A stretch of DNA of 64,000 bases from Muribaculaceae bacterium (GCA_017473615.1 JAFUKL010000010.1:1-64000); one strand, 5' to 3'; shown: positions 34,740-45,130, numbered from the stretch's first letter. Program-made: numbers and translations. The notes: generated by a model from the sequence alone, not told the origin.

Positions 34740-36089
34740 ATGAATATGTTTTCATTCAAATTCAAAACCGTACTATTTGCATTATCGGCAATTTGTTTTT
34801 CAGGCTACATAAATGCTCAGGACACGGCTCTCTACGTAAAAGAAAACAACTGGGACTATAAACAATGCGTGGAATATGCCAAAGCCAACAATATACAACT
34901 GCAACAATCAATACTCACCAAAGAAAGCGGTATAATAACCTTTGAAGCAGCTAAAGCAAAGTGGTTTCCCACCCTTGATGCATCGGTTTCACAAGGTTTT
35001 ACCAATTATCCAAGCCCTGTAGACGGAGCGACAAGCAACAGATACAGTGGCAGTTACGGGTTAAACGCCGGATGGATCGTTTATGACGGAGGCAACAGGG
35101 AAAACTCGATTAAACGCTCCAACATAGAAAATAAAATTAACGACCTTGCTATAGAAGAGATACATAATAACCTTGAAACAGAGATACTATCATATTATCT
35201 TCAAATTCTATATGCCAAAGAAGCAATAGGCATTGCAAAACAATCCTTGGAAGTGAGCAAAGCGCAAATGGAACGCGCCAAGCAGCTCATGAATGCAGGT
35301 AAAATGTCGCGCGTGGATTATTCCCAATTAGAGTCTCAATACAATAGTGATTTATATAACCTTGTATCGGCTGAAAGTAATTATAAAACAAACATACTCA
35401 ACATGAAACGACTTCTTGAACTCGATATAAATACAGAATTGGCTCTTGACAGTCTTTCATTCACAACTGCAGACGTTTTACAGCCCATCGCCGACAAATA
35501 CTATATCTATACTGCTGCATTATCTTGGATGCCGCAATTCAAGAGCAGTCGTCTGCAAGCCGATGCAAACGACCTCGATATCGAGATAGCCAAAAGCAAC
35601 AGCAGACCTAAGGTAAGTTTGAATGGTTCGGTTGGTACAGGCAATTCTTCAGGAACAGGATATAGTTTCGGGAAACAACTCCAAAACAGCCTTAACGAAC
35701 ACATCGGCATCACGTTGTCAGTACCTATATTTGACAATAAAAGCAGTAAAACTGCCGTAGCAAAAGCAAAAATAGACAAGTTGAACACATTACTTAGCCG
35801 GCGAGATTTAGAGAATAATCTTGCGCAAAGTATAGAAAGTACATATATAGAAGCTGTAAACAATCAAGCCAAATATCGTAGCGGATTATCTCAATTAGAA
35901 AGCGCAGAAATTACTGATGAACTTACCAACGAACAATTCAAGTTAGGATTAGTTAACACACTTGAACTGCTCACCTCCCACAACAAACTGCTAAATGCCC
36001 GGCAAGAATTGTTACAATCAAAATACATGGCTATACTCAGTATAAAAATGCTTGATTTCTATCAAAACAAAGGTATAGCACTTCCTTAA
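34740..36089 (+). CDS. TolC-family outer-membrane efflux protein
   Basis: A 449-residue outer-membrane channel. Signal peptide through FSGYINAQ, then two repeats of the outer-membrane efflux fold with long alpha-helical hairpins (EILSYYLQILYAKEAIGIAKQSLEVSKAQMERAKQLMNAG and its C-terminal counterpart ending QEQFKLGLVNTLELLTSHNKLLNARQELLQ type). It heads a six-gene operon encoding a complete tripartite MacAB-type pump plus its own two-component system, so it is presumably the outer-membrane exit duct. Gap to the next gene is 33 nt. Confidence 0.92.
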   Translation: MNMFSFKFKTVLFALSAICFSGYINAQDTALYVKENNWDYKQCVEYAKANNIQLQQSILTKESGIITFEAAKAKWFPTLDASVSQGFTNYPSPVDGATSNRYSGSYGLNAGWIVYDGGNRENSIKRSNIENKINDLAIEEIHNNLETEILSYYLQILYAKEAIGIAKQSLEVSKAQMERAKQLMNAGKMSRVDYSQLESQYNSDLYNLVSAESNYKTNILNMKRLLELDINTELALDSLSFTTADVLQPIADKYYIYTAALSWMPQFKSSRLQADANDLDIEIAKSNSRPKVSLNGSVGTGNSSGTGYSFGKQLQNSLNEHIGITLSVPIFDNKSSKTAVAKAKIDKLNTLLSRRDLENNLAQSIESTYIEAVNNQAKYRSGLSQLESAEITDELTNEQFKLGLVNTLELLTSHNKLLNARQELLQSKYMAILSIKMLDFYQNKGIALP

Positions 36090-36122
36090 AACGTTAACAA
36101 TAAAAAAACAACTGCATACATC

Positions 36123-37379
36123 ATGAAATCAGTTAATTTATTCAATACGCATTCAATCGGTACACATTTGTGTACTGCAGCGGTTCTATTATGCTTTTAT
36201 TCTTGTTCTCATGAAGAAAAGGTAACACTGGAAACAGTGACTGTTACAAAAGGAGAAATATCGGAAACAGTGACTGCTACCGGAACTTTGGAAAGTATTA
36301 CATCAGTCGATGTAGGAACACAAGTCACAGGGATAGTATCACAATTGTTCGCCGACTTCAATTCAGTTGTCAAGAAAGGTGAACTAATTGCTGAAATAGA
36401 TAAGACCACTTTAGAAAGTGAACTAAAATCGGCAAATTCCACCCTTGAAAGCGCAAAAGTCACATACGAATATACAAAAAGTAATTATGAGCGCGACAAG
36501 CAATTACATGATAAGCAACTTATTAGTGACTACGAATATGAAACCTCACGTAAGGATTATCTTGTGGCAAAATCATCCTACGAAAAAGCACAAGCCGACC
36601 GCGTGCGAGCTGCACGTAATTTAAGTTATGCCGAAATATACTCTCCCATAGACGGTATTGTGGTATCACGCGAGGTTGAGGTGGGACAAACTGTTGTATC
36701 TTCTATGAACGTAGCCAATCTTTACACTATTGCCGACCTTGACAACATGCGTGTAGTAGCCAATGTTGACGAAGCTGATATAGGTTCGGTAAAAGTAGGA
36801 CAAAATGCGTCATTCACAGTTGATGCCTATCCAAATGATATTTTTAAAGGAAATGTCACACAAGTACGCATCAGCCCAACCACAACATCCAATGTAGTGA
36901 CTTACGAAGTTCTCATATCGACACAAAATCCGGGACATAAGCTTATTCCCGGGCTTACAGCCAACGTGACAATCAAAACCAAAGAAGCCAATGACGTACT
37001 CACTATACCGCTTAAGGTTTTAAGATTTACACCTCAGGAATTTGAAAACGGCGGAGATGATTTGCCTTCATTCACATTACCTAAGCCGAGGAATGCTATG
37101 CCTCCCACAGGAGATACACCTAAAGATCCTGCCATCCCCACCGATGATATGCACCGTTTGATATGGGTTCTTCGTGATAATCACCTTGTTCCCACCGAAA
37201 TCCTCATTGGTGTAGACAACGGTATCACCGCCGAAGTTATCGAAGGTCTTCAAGAAGGTGATAAAGTAGCAGAATCCTATAAAACAGCACAATTGAGCAA
37301 TGGAGAAGCCGCCAATTCCGGTGAAAACAGCCCGTTCATGCCTAAACCACCGGGAAAAGACAGACAAAAGAAAAGATAA
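36123..37379 (+). CDS. MacA-like periplasmic adaptor (HlyD/RND type), lipoprotein
   Basis: A 418-residue membrane-fusion protein. The N-terminus has a probable lipobox (LCFYSCSHEEK). Then come the lipoyl-like half motif (VTATGTLESITSVDVGTQVTGIVSQL), a coiled-coil hairpin (TLESAKVTYEYTKSNYERDKQLHDKQLI), the second lipoyl half (IYSPIDGIVVSREVEVGQTV) and beta-barrel domains (VVANVDEADIGSVKVGQ). A Pro-rich insert at about 320-345 interrupts the membrane-proximal domain. It links the TolC duct to the downstream MacB-type ABC transporter. Confidence 0.92.
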   Translation: MKSVNLFNTHSIGTHLCTAAVLLCFYSCSHEEKVTLETVTVTKGEISETVTATGTLESITSVDVGTQVTGIVSQLFADFNSVVKKGELIAEIDKTTLESELKSANSTLESAKVTYEYTKSNYERDKQLHDKQLISDYEYETSRKDYLVAKSSYEKAQADRVRAARNLSYAEIYSPIDGIVVSREVEVGQTVVSSMNVANLYTIADLDNMRVVANVDEADIGSVKVGQNASFTVDAYPNDIFKGNVTQVRISPTTTSNVVTYEVLISTQNPGHKLIPGLTANVTIKTKEANDVLTIPLKVLRFTPQEFENGGDDLPSFTLPKPRNAMPPTGDTPKDPAIPTDDMHRLIWVLRDNHLVPTEILIGVDNGITAEVIEGLQEGDKVAESYKTAQLSNGEAANSGENSPFMPKPPGKDRQKKR

Positions 37380-37407
37380 CACTTATCCTCCAACAACAAA
37401 AAGAATC

Positions 37408-38151
37408 ATGGCAAAAGAAATAATTCGTCTTGAAAACATTCGCCGCACTTTCAAAGTTGGCAACGAAGAGGTTCACGCTCTTCGCGGTGTTACATTTTCA
37501 ATTGAAGAAGGGCAATTCGTAACAATCATGGGAACTTCAGGCTCAGGAAAGTCTACACTTCTTAATCTGCTCGGATGCCTTGATACACCCTCTTCCGGCG
37601 AATATTACCTTGACGGAATAAGCGTCCGCACAATGGGTAAAAATGAGCGAGCTACACTGCGTAACAGAAAGATAGGATTCGTTTTTCAAAATTATAATCT
37701 ACTGCCTAAAACCACTGCATTGGAAAATGTCATGCTGCCATTGCTGTATAATAATAAAGTAAGCAGTAAGGAACGTGAACATCGTTCCATAGAGGCTCTC
37801 GCACACGTAGGTCTGTCCGACCGCATGTATCATAAGAGTAATCAAATGAGTGGAGGACAACAACAACGTGTAGCTATTGCACGCGCACTGGTCAACGATC
37901 CCGTTATTATTCTTGCCGATGAAGCTACTGGTAATCTTGACACTCGCACTTCCTACAGCATACTTGTACTCTTCCAGGAACTATATAAGAAAGGAAGAAC
38001 CATAATCTTTGTGACACATAATCCGGAATTGGCTCAATTCAGCAGCCGGAACATCGTGCTGCGCGACGGTAAGATAATAGCCGATGAACTGAACAACAAC
38101 ATAAAGTCAGCCAAAGAGGTATATGATAATTTGCCGACTGAAAACGATTAA
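37408..38151 (+). CDS. MacB-type ABC transporter ATP-binding protein
   Basis: A 247-residue ATPase of the LolD/MacB/FtsE branch. Walker [10 protein letters not shown] (42-50), Q-loop [18 protein letters not shown], signature [15 protein letters not shown], Walker [13 protein letters not shown] and the switch His in FVTHN. ATG 37408 was chosen over 37300 because the upstream codons lie inside the adaptor gene and precede a typical N-terminus ([15 protein letters not shown]). In this operon the ATPase and permease of MacB are on separate genes. Confidence 0.93.
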   Translation: MAKEIIRLENIRRTFKVGNEEVHALRGVTFSIEEGQFVTIMGTSGSGKSTLLNLLGCLDTPSSGEYYLDGISVRTMGKNERATLRNRKIGFVFQNYNLLPKTTALENVMLPLLYNNKVSSKEREHRSIEALAHVGLSDRMYHKSNQMSGGQQQRVAIARALVNDPVIILADEATGNLDTRTSYSILVLFQELYKKGRTIIFVTHNPELAQFSSRNIVLRDGKIIADELNNNIKSAKEVYDNLPTEND

Positions 38152-38168
38152 TACTACAATCCTACGAC

Positions 38169-39389
38169 ATGAATTTCATCAATTTATTAAAAATAGCGGT
38201 AAAAGCGTTAAGCAATAACAAACTTCGCGGATTCCTTACAATGCTCGGCATCATCATAGGAGTTGCATCGGTTATCACCATGCTCGCCATAGGACAAGGG
38301 TCAAAGGAAAGCATACGCGCACAGATTTCTGAAATGGGTTCCAACATGATTATGATTATGCCCGGAACACACGAACGCGGAGGGGTAAGACAAAGCGCAG
38401 AATCCATGCAAACGCTGAAAGAAACCGATTATAAATCGATTCTGAACAATGCAAATTTTGTGAGTGCTGTATCTCCCATTATGCAGAGTTCAGGACAATA
38501 CATCAATGGAGCTAATAACTACCCATCTTCAATGCACGGAGTTTCTCCCGAATATCTTGAAATACGTAAACTGAAAATCGATAAGGGAGCTATGTTCACC
38601 GAGCGCGACATAAATTCAAGCGCAAAAGTATGTGTTGTAGGAAAAACCATTATAGACAACCTGTTTCCCGGTGACGATAATCCAATAGGAAAAGTCATAC
38701 GTTTCAACAAAGTCCCTTTCACAATCGTAGGTACTTTACAATCCAAAGGCTACAACTCAATGGGACAAGACCAAGACGACGTGGTTCTTGCTCCATACAC
38801 TACCGTCATGAAACGAGTACTTGCCATCGATTATATACAGAGCATCTTTGCATCAGCACTTTCAGAGGAGAAAACAGAAGAAGCTATCGATGAAATAACT
38901 GAAATCTTGCGTACCAATCACAAATTACGGGAAAGTGATGAAGACAACTTTACCATACGTTCACAACAGGAACTAAGTAATATGATAAGTTCCACTTCCG
39001 ACATGATGACAATCCTACTGGCTTGTATAGCAGGAATATCCCTGCTTGTGGGTGGAATAGGCATCATGAACATCATGTATGTATCAGTAACCGAGCGTAC
39101 ACGTGAAATAGGCCTGCGCATGAGTATCGGTGCAAGAGGAATAGACATCTTGTCACAATTCCTTATCGAATCGGTCATCATAAGTATCACTGGAGGTATA
39201 ATCGGCGTACTTCTCGGATGTGGCATGGCGGTTATCGTAAAGTTTATCCTGCAATGGCCTATCTCAATACAGGCTTATTCAGTTATTCTATCTTTCCTTG
39301 TATGCACAATCACCGGTATATTTTTCGGTTGGTATCCGGCAAAAAAAGCATCCAACCTTGACCCTATAGAAGCATTAAGATATGAATAA
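38169..39389 (+). CDS. MacB-type ABC transporter permease
   Basis: A 406-residue FtsX/MacB permease. One N-terminal TM helix (LRGFLTMLGIIIGVASVITML), a large periplasmic MacB_PCD domain (about 50-270), then three C-terminal TM helices (ILLACIAGISLLVGGIGIMNIMYVSVTERTREIGLRMSIGAR, followed by VIISITGGIIGVLLGC and YSVILSFLVCTITGIFFGW). The TERTREIGLR motif contacts the ATPase. Its 3' end overlaps the kinase gene by 8 bp. Such pumps drive macrolides, peptides or lipoproteins from the periplasm; the substrate here is unknown. Confidence 0.93.
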   Translation: MNFINLLKIAVKALSNNKLRGFLTMLGIIIGVASVITMLAIGQGSKESIRAQISEMGSNMIMIMPGTHERGGVRQSAESMQTLKETDYKSILNNANFVSAVSPIMQSSGQYINGANNYPSSMHGVSPEYLEIRKLKIDKGAMFTERDINSSAKVCVVGKTIIDNLFPGDDNPIGKVIRFNKVPFTIVGTLQSKGYNSMGQDQDDVVLAPYTTVMKRVLAIDYIQSIFASALSEEKTEEAIDEITEILRTNHKLRESDEDNFTIRSQQELSNMISSTSDMMTILLACIAGISLLVGGIGIMNIMYVSVTERTREIGLRMSIGARGIDILSQFLIESVIISITGGIIGVLLGCGMAVIVKFILQWPISIQAYSVILSFLVCTITGIFFGWYPAKKASNLDPIEALRYE

Positions 39390-40509
39390 AGACATTCATA
39401 TATCACAAGAATCCAAGCGCATTCTATGGACTAAAGCACTGACCCACCTATTGATGTTGCTGATTATATTCGTGGGTCCGGAATTGGTGTTCTCCATAGG
39501 CAGAACATTCCCAAAGCCCATGTTATTCACACCATTATGCTACATCATACTATTCTATATCAACTACTATTTGTTGATTGACAGATACCTTTTCAACAAG
39601 AAAAAAATGTGGGTATTCATCATAATCAACATATTGTTACTCATAAGTGTTATAGCTGTTTTCTACATACTCGAGACATCTTTTAACCCTAAGCACATCC
39701 CATTACCGCCAATAATGAAACAGGAAGTATTAGCACCACCTCCTGCCATGCAACACGGGTTTATGGAGGGACACATACTTAGAGCTTTGAGAATGTTCCC
39801 GAGAATTGGGACTATGGCGCTGTTATCCATTATACTGAGCATAGTACTGCGTCTCAGTGAAAAATGGATGAAGTGGGAACGGCTTGAGCAACAGATGAAA
39901 ACAGAATTGCAAGAGAACGAACTGAAGAACCTTAAAAACCAACTCAACCCGCATTTTCTGTTCAATACACTGAACAATATCTATGCGCTTATATCCATCA
40001 GTCAGGATAAGGCACAAAAGTCAATACATGAGCTTAGTCAACTGCTCCGATACACACTTTACGACAATAATGAGCGTGAAGTTCCACTGGAAAAAGATTT
40101 GCAGTTTGTAAAGAATTATATTTCACTCATGAGACTGCGTCTCAGCTCTCATGTATCTCTCACTGTGAATATCAACGAGAAAGAAGGAACCGGAAAGACG
40201 ATAGCTCCACTTCTATTCATTTCATTGGTGGAAAATGCTTTCAAGCACGGCGTGAGCGGTGATAAACCTTGCTTTATCGACATCAGCATCAAGCTCAAAG
40301 ATGACTGCGTTATTTGCCATGTGGAAAACAGCTGTTTCCCTAAAAAAGAGAATGACAAAAGCGGAAGCGGTATAGGAATAAACAATCTGAAGAAACAACT
40401 CGGTATCCTATATGCCGGACGGTATACATTTAATACTATTCGGAAAGATGAACGATTCATCGCCGAATTATCAATATCACTAACATCATCAAAACAGGCG
40501 ACATTATGA
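39382..40509 (+). CDS. LytS-type sensor histidine kinase of the efflux operon
   Basis: A 375-residue membrane kinase with four hydrophobic segments (20-35, 48-68, 77-97, 141-158), a coiled linker and a His_kinase domain with NQLNPHFLFNTLNNIY (His191). The HATPase region carries LFISLVENAFKHGVSG and GSGIGINNLKKQL. No extracytoplasmic sensor domain is evident beyond a Pro-rich loop at about 103-125. It overlaps the permease gene by 8 bp and the regulator gene by 4 bp, so pump and regulator are made together. Confidence 0.92.
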   Translation: MNKDIHISQESKRILWTKALTHLLMLLIIFVGPELVFSIGRTFPKPMLFTPLCYIILFYINYYLLIDRYLFNKKKMWVFIIINILLLISVIAVFYILETSFNPKHIPLPPIMKQEVLAPPPAMQHGFMEGHILRALRMFPRIGTMALLSIILSIVLRLSEKWMKWERLEQQMKTELQENELKNLKNQLNPHFLFNTLNNIYALISISQDKAQKSIHELSQLLRYTLYDNNEREVPLEKDLQFVKNYISLMRLRLSSHVSLTVNINEKEGTGKTIAPLLFISLVENAFKHGVSGDKPCFIDISIKLKDDCVICHVENSCFPKKENDKSGSGIGINNLKKQLGILYAGRYTFNTIRKDERFIAELSISLTSSKQATL

Positions 40510-41240
40510 GAAATTTAAGATGCTGCATCATCGACGATGAACCTCTCGCACAAGAACTTATTAAATCTTATGTGAAACAGACACCGTTTCTTGAACTTGT
40601 GAACTCCTTTCCATCGGCATCACTGGCTGTGAAAACAATTATTGAGGATAAAATCGACTTGGTCTTTCTTGATATTCAAATGTCGGAATTGAATGGTATA
40701 GAATTTGCTTGTGTAATCCCACCTTCATGCAAAATTGTGTTTATCACAGCATTTGAACAGTATGCACTTGACGGATTTAAAGCAAACGCATTGGACTATC
40801 TGCTGAAACCGGTAAGCTATAACGAATTTCTTCATGCAGCCAATAAGGCTTTACAATGGTTTGAAATGGCTGATAGTTCAAAAACGATTTGCGACAACAA
40901 TGACTATATCATAATAAAAAGCGAATACAAACTGATTCAAATTGCCATATCAAACATCTTATATATCGAAGGGCTGAAAGACTACGTAAAAATATATCTT
41001 GAGGACAGTAATACAGGCATAATGTCACTGATGAGCCTTAAAACACTTGAAAGTTGTCTGCCACAAGACCGTTTTTTACGTGTACATCGTTCTTTTATTG
41101 TACAAACCTCAAAAATCAAGGTTATAGAACGCAATCGTATCGTATTCGGTAAACAGTACATTCCTATTTCCGATACCTATAAAGATGCGTTCTATGAATA
41201 TGTCAACCGCAGAACACTAAATCCCATTAAAGAACCCTAA
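40506..41240 (+). CDS. LytTR-family response regulator of the efflux operon
   Basis: A 244-residue regulator. Receiver with DDE (10-12), Asp56 in LVFLDIQMSELNG and YLLKPV; C-terminal LytTR domain (KLIQIAISNILYIEGLKDYVKIYLEDSN ... RVHRSFIVQTSKIKVIERN). ATGA overlap with the kinase gene. It is the last gene of the operon and is followed by a hairpin terminator. Autoregulation of the pump operon is a natural inference. Confidence 0.93.
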   Translation: MRNLRCCIIDDEPLAQELIKSYVKQTPFLELVNSFPSASLAVKTIIEDKIDLVFLDIQMSELNGIEFACVIPPSCKIVFITAFEQYALDGFKANALDYLLKPVSYNEFLHAANKALQWFEMADSSKTICDNNDYIIIKSEYKLIQIAISNILYIEGLKDYVKIYLEDSNTGIMSLMSLKTLESCLPQDRFLRVHRSFIVQTSKIKVIERNRIVFGKQYIPISDTYKDAFYEYVNRRTLNPIKEP

Positions 41241-41273
41241 TATGTAACACTATATCTCTTATACATTTTTAAA

Positions 41274-41308
41274 GTGCCGGCTGTCGTGAGACCCCCGGCA
41301 CATATTTT
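41274..41308 (+). terminator. Terminator of the efflux operon
   Basis: GTGCCGG (41274-41280) / CCGGCAC (41295-41301) stem with a 14-nt loop, then ATATTTTT. Confidence 0.7.
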
Positions 41309-41396
41309 TCCCACTTCTGCCGACACGTTTTTTTATATTTACACAAATAACGGAAAAAAATCCCAAGTCTAATTCCCCACTCATGATTATTTTCAG

Positions 41397-41404
41397 TATC
41401 TTTG
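41397..41404 (+). promoter_or_regulatory. -7 box (TATCTTTG) of ruvX
   Basis: TATCTTTG lies only 7 nt before the ruvX ATG, so transcription would start almost at the start codon and give a leaderless or near-leaderless mRNA. Confidence 0.5.
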
Positions 41405-41411
41405 CAGTTAT

Positions 41412-41828
41412 ATGGGACGAATCATTGGAATAGACTATGGACGTAAACGCAGCGGTATCGCTGTGACCGACCCGCTGAAGATTATCGCCAACGGGCTGAC
41501 TACAATTCCGTCACACACATTGATAGAGTTTTTGCAAGGATACACAGCTAAAGAGTGTGTGGAAAAAATCATTGTAGGTCTGCCGAAACAACTTAACGGC
41601 ACACCCAGTGAAAGCATGAAATACATCACACCTTTCCTAAATCGGTTGCGAAAAGTCTTTCCCGACATTCCCGTTGAAATGTATGACGAGCGATTCACTT
41701 CCACTATAGCACACAAAGCTATGCTTGACGGTGGAATGAAGAAAAAAGATAGGCAGAATAAAGAAATCGTCGATACCATTGCCGCATCAATAATACTGAA
41801 CGACTATTTACAAAGCAATAAATTTTAA
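41412..41828 (+). CDS. ruvX: Putative pre-16S rRNA nuclease / Holliday-junction-resolvase-fold protein
   Basis: A 138-residue YqgF/RuvX protein with an RNase H fold. It starts [20 protein letters not shown] (catalytic Asp8), has [16 protein letters not shown], the [14 protein letters not shown] motif with acidic residues, and the terminal [13 protein letters not shown]. In E. coli YqgF processes the 5' end of 16S rRNA. Def follows by 5 nt, implying co-transcription. Confidence 0.93.
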   Translation: MGRIIGIDYGRKRSGIAVTDPLKIIANGLTTIPSHTLIEFLQGYTAKECVEKIIVGLPKQLNGTPSESMKYITPFLNRLRKVFPDIPVEMYDERFTSTIAHKAMLDGGMKKKDRQNKEIVDTIAASIILNDYLQSNKF

Positions 41829-41833
41829 ATAAT

Positions 41834-42394
41834 ATGATATTACCCATCTACCTGTACGGACATCCCGTACTTAGGAATGTATCTGAAGACATTACTCCTG
41901 ATTATCCTAAATTAAAGGAGTTGATAGAGAACATGAAAGCAACAATGTATGAAAGCGACGGTATAGGTATCGCAGCACCGCAAGTGGGGCTTAACATACG
42001 ACTTATATGCATTGATGTGGATGTATTGAAAGAATCCTTTCCTGAACTTGAAGGCAAAAGTTATGTTCTTATCAACCCGAAACTTGAGGTTATCTCCGAC
42101 GGAAAAAAGACTAACCGGGAAGAAGGATGCCTAAGCCTGCCGGGAATACATGAACCGGTACCCCGCATCGAAAAAATCCATGTAACATGGGTAGACGAGA
42201 ACTTTGAACCTCATGATGAAATAATAGAAGGGTATCTTGCCCGCGTATTTCAGCACGAATACGACCATTTGGAGGGGCATGTATTCATCGACCATATTTC
42301 TGCAATACGCAAGCAACTGATAAGAAACAAACTGCGTAACATAGTAGACGGGAAAGTGCGTTGCAGCTACCGTACACGAGGTTACAAAAAATAA
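41834..42394 (+). CDS. def: Peptide deformylase
   Basis: Removes the formyl group from the N-terminal Met of new proteins using Fe2+. The 186-residue protein has all three motifs: [20 protein letters not shown] with metal Cys, and [10 protein letters not shown] with the two His ligands and catalytic Glu. Length and order are typical. It follows ruvX by 5 nt and precedes ettA by 33 nt. Confidence 0.96.
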   Translation: MILPIYLYGHPVLRNVSEDITPDYPKLKELIENMKATMYESDGIGIAAPQVGLNIRLICIDVDVLKESFPELEGKSYVLINPKLEVISDGKKTNREEGCLSLPGIHEPVPRIEKIHVTWVDENFEPHDEIIEGYLARVFQHEYDHLEGHVFIDHISAIRKQLIRNKLRNIVDGKVRCSYRTRGYKK

Positions 42395-42427
42395 TCATCA
42401 ACCAATACTTCTTATAAATAAAGCATT

Positions 42428-44113
42428 ATGGCTGACGACAAAAAGGTAATATTCTCAATGGTGGGAGTAAACAAGATTTTTCCGCCACAGAAACAGGTAT
42501 TAAAAAACATTTACCTATCTTTCTTTTACGGAGCAAAGATAGGCATTATAGGTCTTAACGGATCTGGTAAATCCACATTATTAAAAATCATCGCAGGTAT
42601 CGACAAACAATACCAAGGTGAAGTGGTATTTTCTCCGGGCTATTCGGTAGGATACTTCGAACAGGAACCTAAACTCGACCCTGAAAAAACCGTAAAAGAA
42701 ATCGTACAAGAAGGCATGCAGCCCACTCTCGACCTTCTTGCTGAATTTGACAAAGTAAACGAGAGTTTCGGCGACCCCGATGTGCTTGAAGATCCCGAAA
42801 AAATGGATAAACTCATAGCACGCCAAGCAGAATTACAAGATAAATTAGATGCTGTAGACGCTTGGAATCTCGATAACAAACTTGAACGAGCAATGGATGC
42901 TCTCCGTTGTCCGCCCGAGGATCAATTGATTGGAACTCTCTCGGGTGGTGAACGCCGCCGTGTTGCGTTGTGCCGCCTTCTGCTTCAACAACCCGACATA
43001 TTATTGCTCGATGAGCCTACCAACCACCTTGACGCAGAGTCCATCGACTGGCTTGAACAACACTTACAGCAATATCCGGGTACAGTAATAGCAGTCACCC
43101 ACGACCGTTATTTCCTCGACCACGTAGCAGGATGGATATTGGAGCTTGACCGTGGCGAAGGTATTCCGTGGAAAGGTAACTACTCTTCATGGCTCGACCA
43201 AAAGACAAAGCGCATGGCTCAGGAAGAAAAGCAAGCCAGCAAACGACGCAAGACCCTTGAGCGAGAGCTTGAATGGGTGCGTATGGCACCAAAAGCAAGG
43301 CAAGCCAAGGGCAAAGCCCGCCTGTCATCATACGACCGTTTGCTCAACGAAGACCAGAAAGAACGTGAAGAAAAACTTGAAATATTCATTCCTAACGGAC
43401 CGCGTCTGGGAAATAAGGTTATAGAAGCTCAACATGTAGCCAAAGCATTTGGCGACAAGGTTCTGTTTGACGACCTAAACTTCATGCTGCCACCTAACGG
43501 CATAGTCGGTATCATAGGACCTAACGGAGCCGGAAAGACCACAATGTTCCGCTTGATTATGGAATTGGAAAAAGCCGACAAAGGCTCATTTGATATAGGA
43601 GAAACAGTAAAAGTCGCCTACGTAGACCAGAACCATAAGGACTTACATCCCGAAAGCACCGTCTACCAAGTAGTCTCACAGGGAAACGAAACATTCCGTA
43701 TGGGAGGTAAGGACATGAATGCCAGAGCATACCTTTCAAAATTCAATTTCACAGGAGCCGATCAAGAAAAGAAAATAGGTATGCTTTCCGGTGGTGAACG
43801 TAACCGTTTGCACTTGGCGATGGCTCTAAAGGAAGAAGGTAACGTCCTTCTGCTTGATGAACCTACCAATGACATCGACGTAAACACTCTGCGAGCACTT
43901 GAGGAAGGACTTGAGAACTTTGCCGGCTGTGCTGTAATCATATCTCACGACCGCTGGTTTCTTGACCGTATATGCACGCATATACTTGCCTTTGAAGGAG
44001 ATAGCAAAGTATTCTATTATGAAGGTTCTTATTCCGACTATGAGGAAAACAAAAAATCACGTATGGGCGACACCCAGCCGCACCGCATTCGATACAAAAA
44101 ATTAATAGAATAA
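42428..44113 (+). CDS. ettA: Energy-dependent translational throttle protein EttA (ABC-F)
   Basis: A 561-residue soluble ABC-F protein that binds the ribosomal E site and gates entry into elongation according to ATP/ADP. Two ABC domains: first with [26 protein letters not shown] and LLLDEPTNHLDAESIDWLEQHL; second with GPNGAGKTTMF, LSGGERNRLHLAMAL and LLLDEPTNDIDVNTL. The inter-domain linker (EWVRMAPKARQAKGKARLSSYDRL) has the PtIM form typical of EttA. No membrane segments. Confidence 0.94.
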   Translation: MADDKKVIFSMVGVNKIFPPQKQVLKNIYLSFFYGAKIGIIGLNGSGKSTLLKIIAGIDKQYQGEVVFSPGYSVGYFEQEPKLDPEKTVKEIVQEGMQPTLDLLAEFDKVNESFGDPDVLEDPEKMDKLIARQAELQDKLDAVDAWNLDNKLERAMDALRCPPEDQLIGTLSGGERRRVALCRLLLQQPDILLLDEPTNHLDAESIDWLEQHLQQYPGTVIAVTHDRYFLDHVAGWILELDRGEGIPWKGNYSSWLDQKTKRMAQEEKQASKRRKTLERELEWVRMAPKARQAKGKARLSSYDRLLNEDQKEREEKLEIFIPNGPRLGNKVIEAQHVAKAFGDKVLFDDLNFMLPPNGIVGIIGPNGAGKTTMFRLIMELEKADKGSFDIGETVKVAYVDQNHKDLHPESTVYQVVSQGNETFRMGGKDMNARAYLSKFNFTGADQEKKIGMLSGGERNRLHLAMALKEEGNVLLLDEPTNDIDVNTLRALEEGLENFAGCAVIISHDRWFLDRICTHILAFEGDSKVFYYEGSYSDYEENKKSRMGDTQPHRIRYKKLIE

Positions 44114-44160
44114 CAACTATTCCGACATAATTGTAACATCATAAATTATCACATACTGCA

Positions 44161-44188
44161 ATAAAGGCTGTCTCACGACAGCCTTTAT
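44161..44188 (+). terminator. Terminator after ettA
   Basis: Twelve-bp perfect stem ATAAAGGCTGTC (44161-44172) / GACAGCCTTTAT (44177-44188) with a TCAC tetraloop, followed by TCATT. Flanking A/T suits termination, although the T run is short. Confidence 0.7.
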
Positions 44189-44347
44189 TCATTAACCTTT
44201 AATCTAATACCATGAAAAACACAGTGCAAATATAGTAATTTGCCAATAAAACACAAATATATGGATAATGTTTTTACAATTAACCTTTTTTAATGCTACC
44301 GTTTTAGAATTATTACTACTTTTACAATCGTATAACAAAACAGTGTC

Positions 44348-45130
44348 ATGAATATTGGAACTAAAATACTTATCGTAGATGATGAAAAAGAAATCTGCGA
44401 GATTCTAAAGTACAATTTACAATTGGAAGGTTATGATGCCGACATCGCTTATAGCGCAGAAGAAGCGTTTGCGAAGAATCCTGCATCATACGCATTGATT
44501 ATATTGGATATAATGATGGATAACGTAAACGGGTTTGAAATGGCACGTTTGCTAAAAAAAGACCCGGCCACAATGTACATCCCTATTATATTCTGTTCTG
44601 CATTAAGCGGGGAAGACGAGCATATAATGGGGCTTAATATAGGCGCAGACGATTATATAACCAAGCCCTTCCGTACAAGGGAAGTAATAGCCAGAGTAAA
44701 AAGTGTGTTGCGCAGAACAAAAGTCACACAAGAATTATCATCACGACTTCAACATACCGTACCACAAAACAATACACCTATCACCCCGGTATCAAGTGTA
44801 ACACCACAAAGTCAGCAAAGCAGATTTGAGCCGGATCTCTGCTTTAAGCGTCTGCGCGTTGACCAGAACACGAAACAATGCTACATTGATGGAGATATAG
44901 TAAATCTCACAAAGACCGAGTTTGAACTATTGACATTCCTGCTAAAGCACCGCAATAGCATATACACACGCAAGGAATTACTCTCTAAGATATGGAATGA
45001 TTCCGAAAGCGTTTCCAACCGCACAATCGACACCAATATAACAAGGCTTCGCAAAAAGCTTGGCGATTACGGAAGTTGTATTACGACCCGTTTAGGATAT
45101 GGCTATGGATTCCAAGAACTTAACGTTTAA
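44348..45130 (+). CDS. OmpR-family response regulator (RprY-like)
   Basis: A 260-residue regulator: receiver with DDE (11-13), Asp54 in LIILDIMMDNVNG, Lys in YITKPF; a Gln/Ser/Pro-rich linker (about 125-158) and a winged-helix trans_reg domain (DGDIVNLTKTEFELLTFLLKHRNSIYTRKELLSKIW ... RTIDTNITRLRKKLG). It resembles Bacteroides RprY by motif wording, but orthology was not tested. The kinase gene overlaps its 3' end. Confidence 0.9.
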   Translation: MNIGTKILIVDDEKEICEILKYNLQLEGYDADIAYSAEEAFAKNPASYALIILDIMMDNVNGFEMARLLKKDPATMYIPIIFCSALSGEDEHIMGLNIGADDYITKPFRTREVIARVKSVLRRTKVTQELSSRLQHTVPQNNTPITPVSSVTPQSQQSRFEPDLCFKRLRVDQNTKQCYIDGDIVNLTKTEFELLTFLLKHRNSIYTRKELLSKIWNDSESVSNRTIDTNITRLRKKLGDYGSCITTRLGYGYGFQELNV

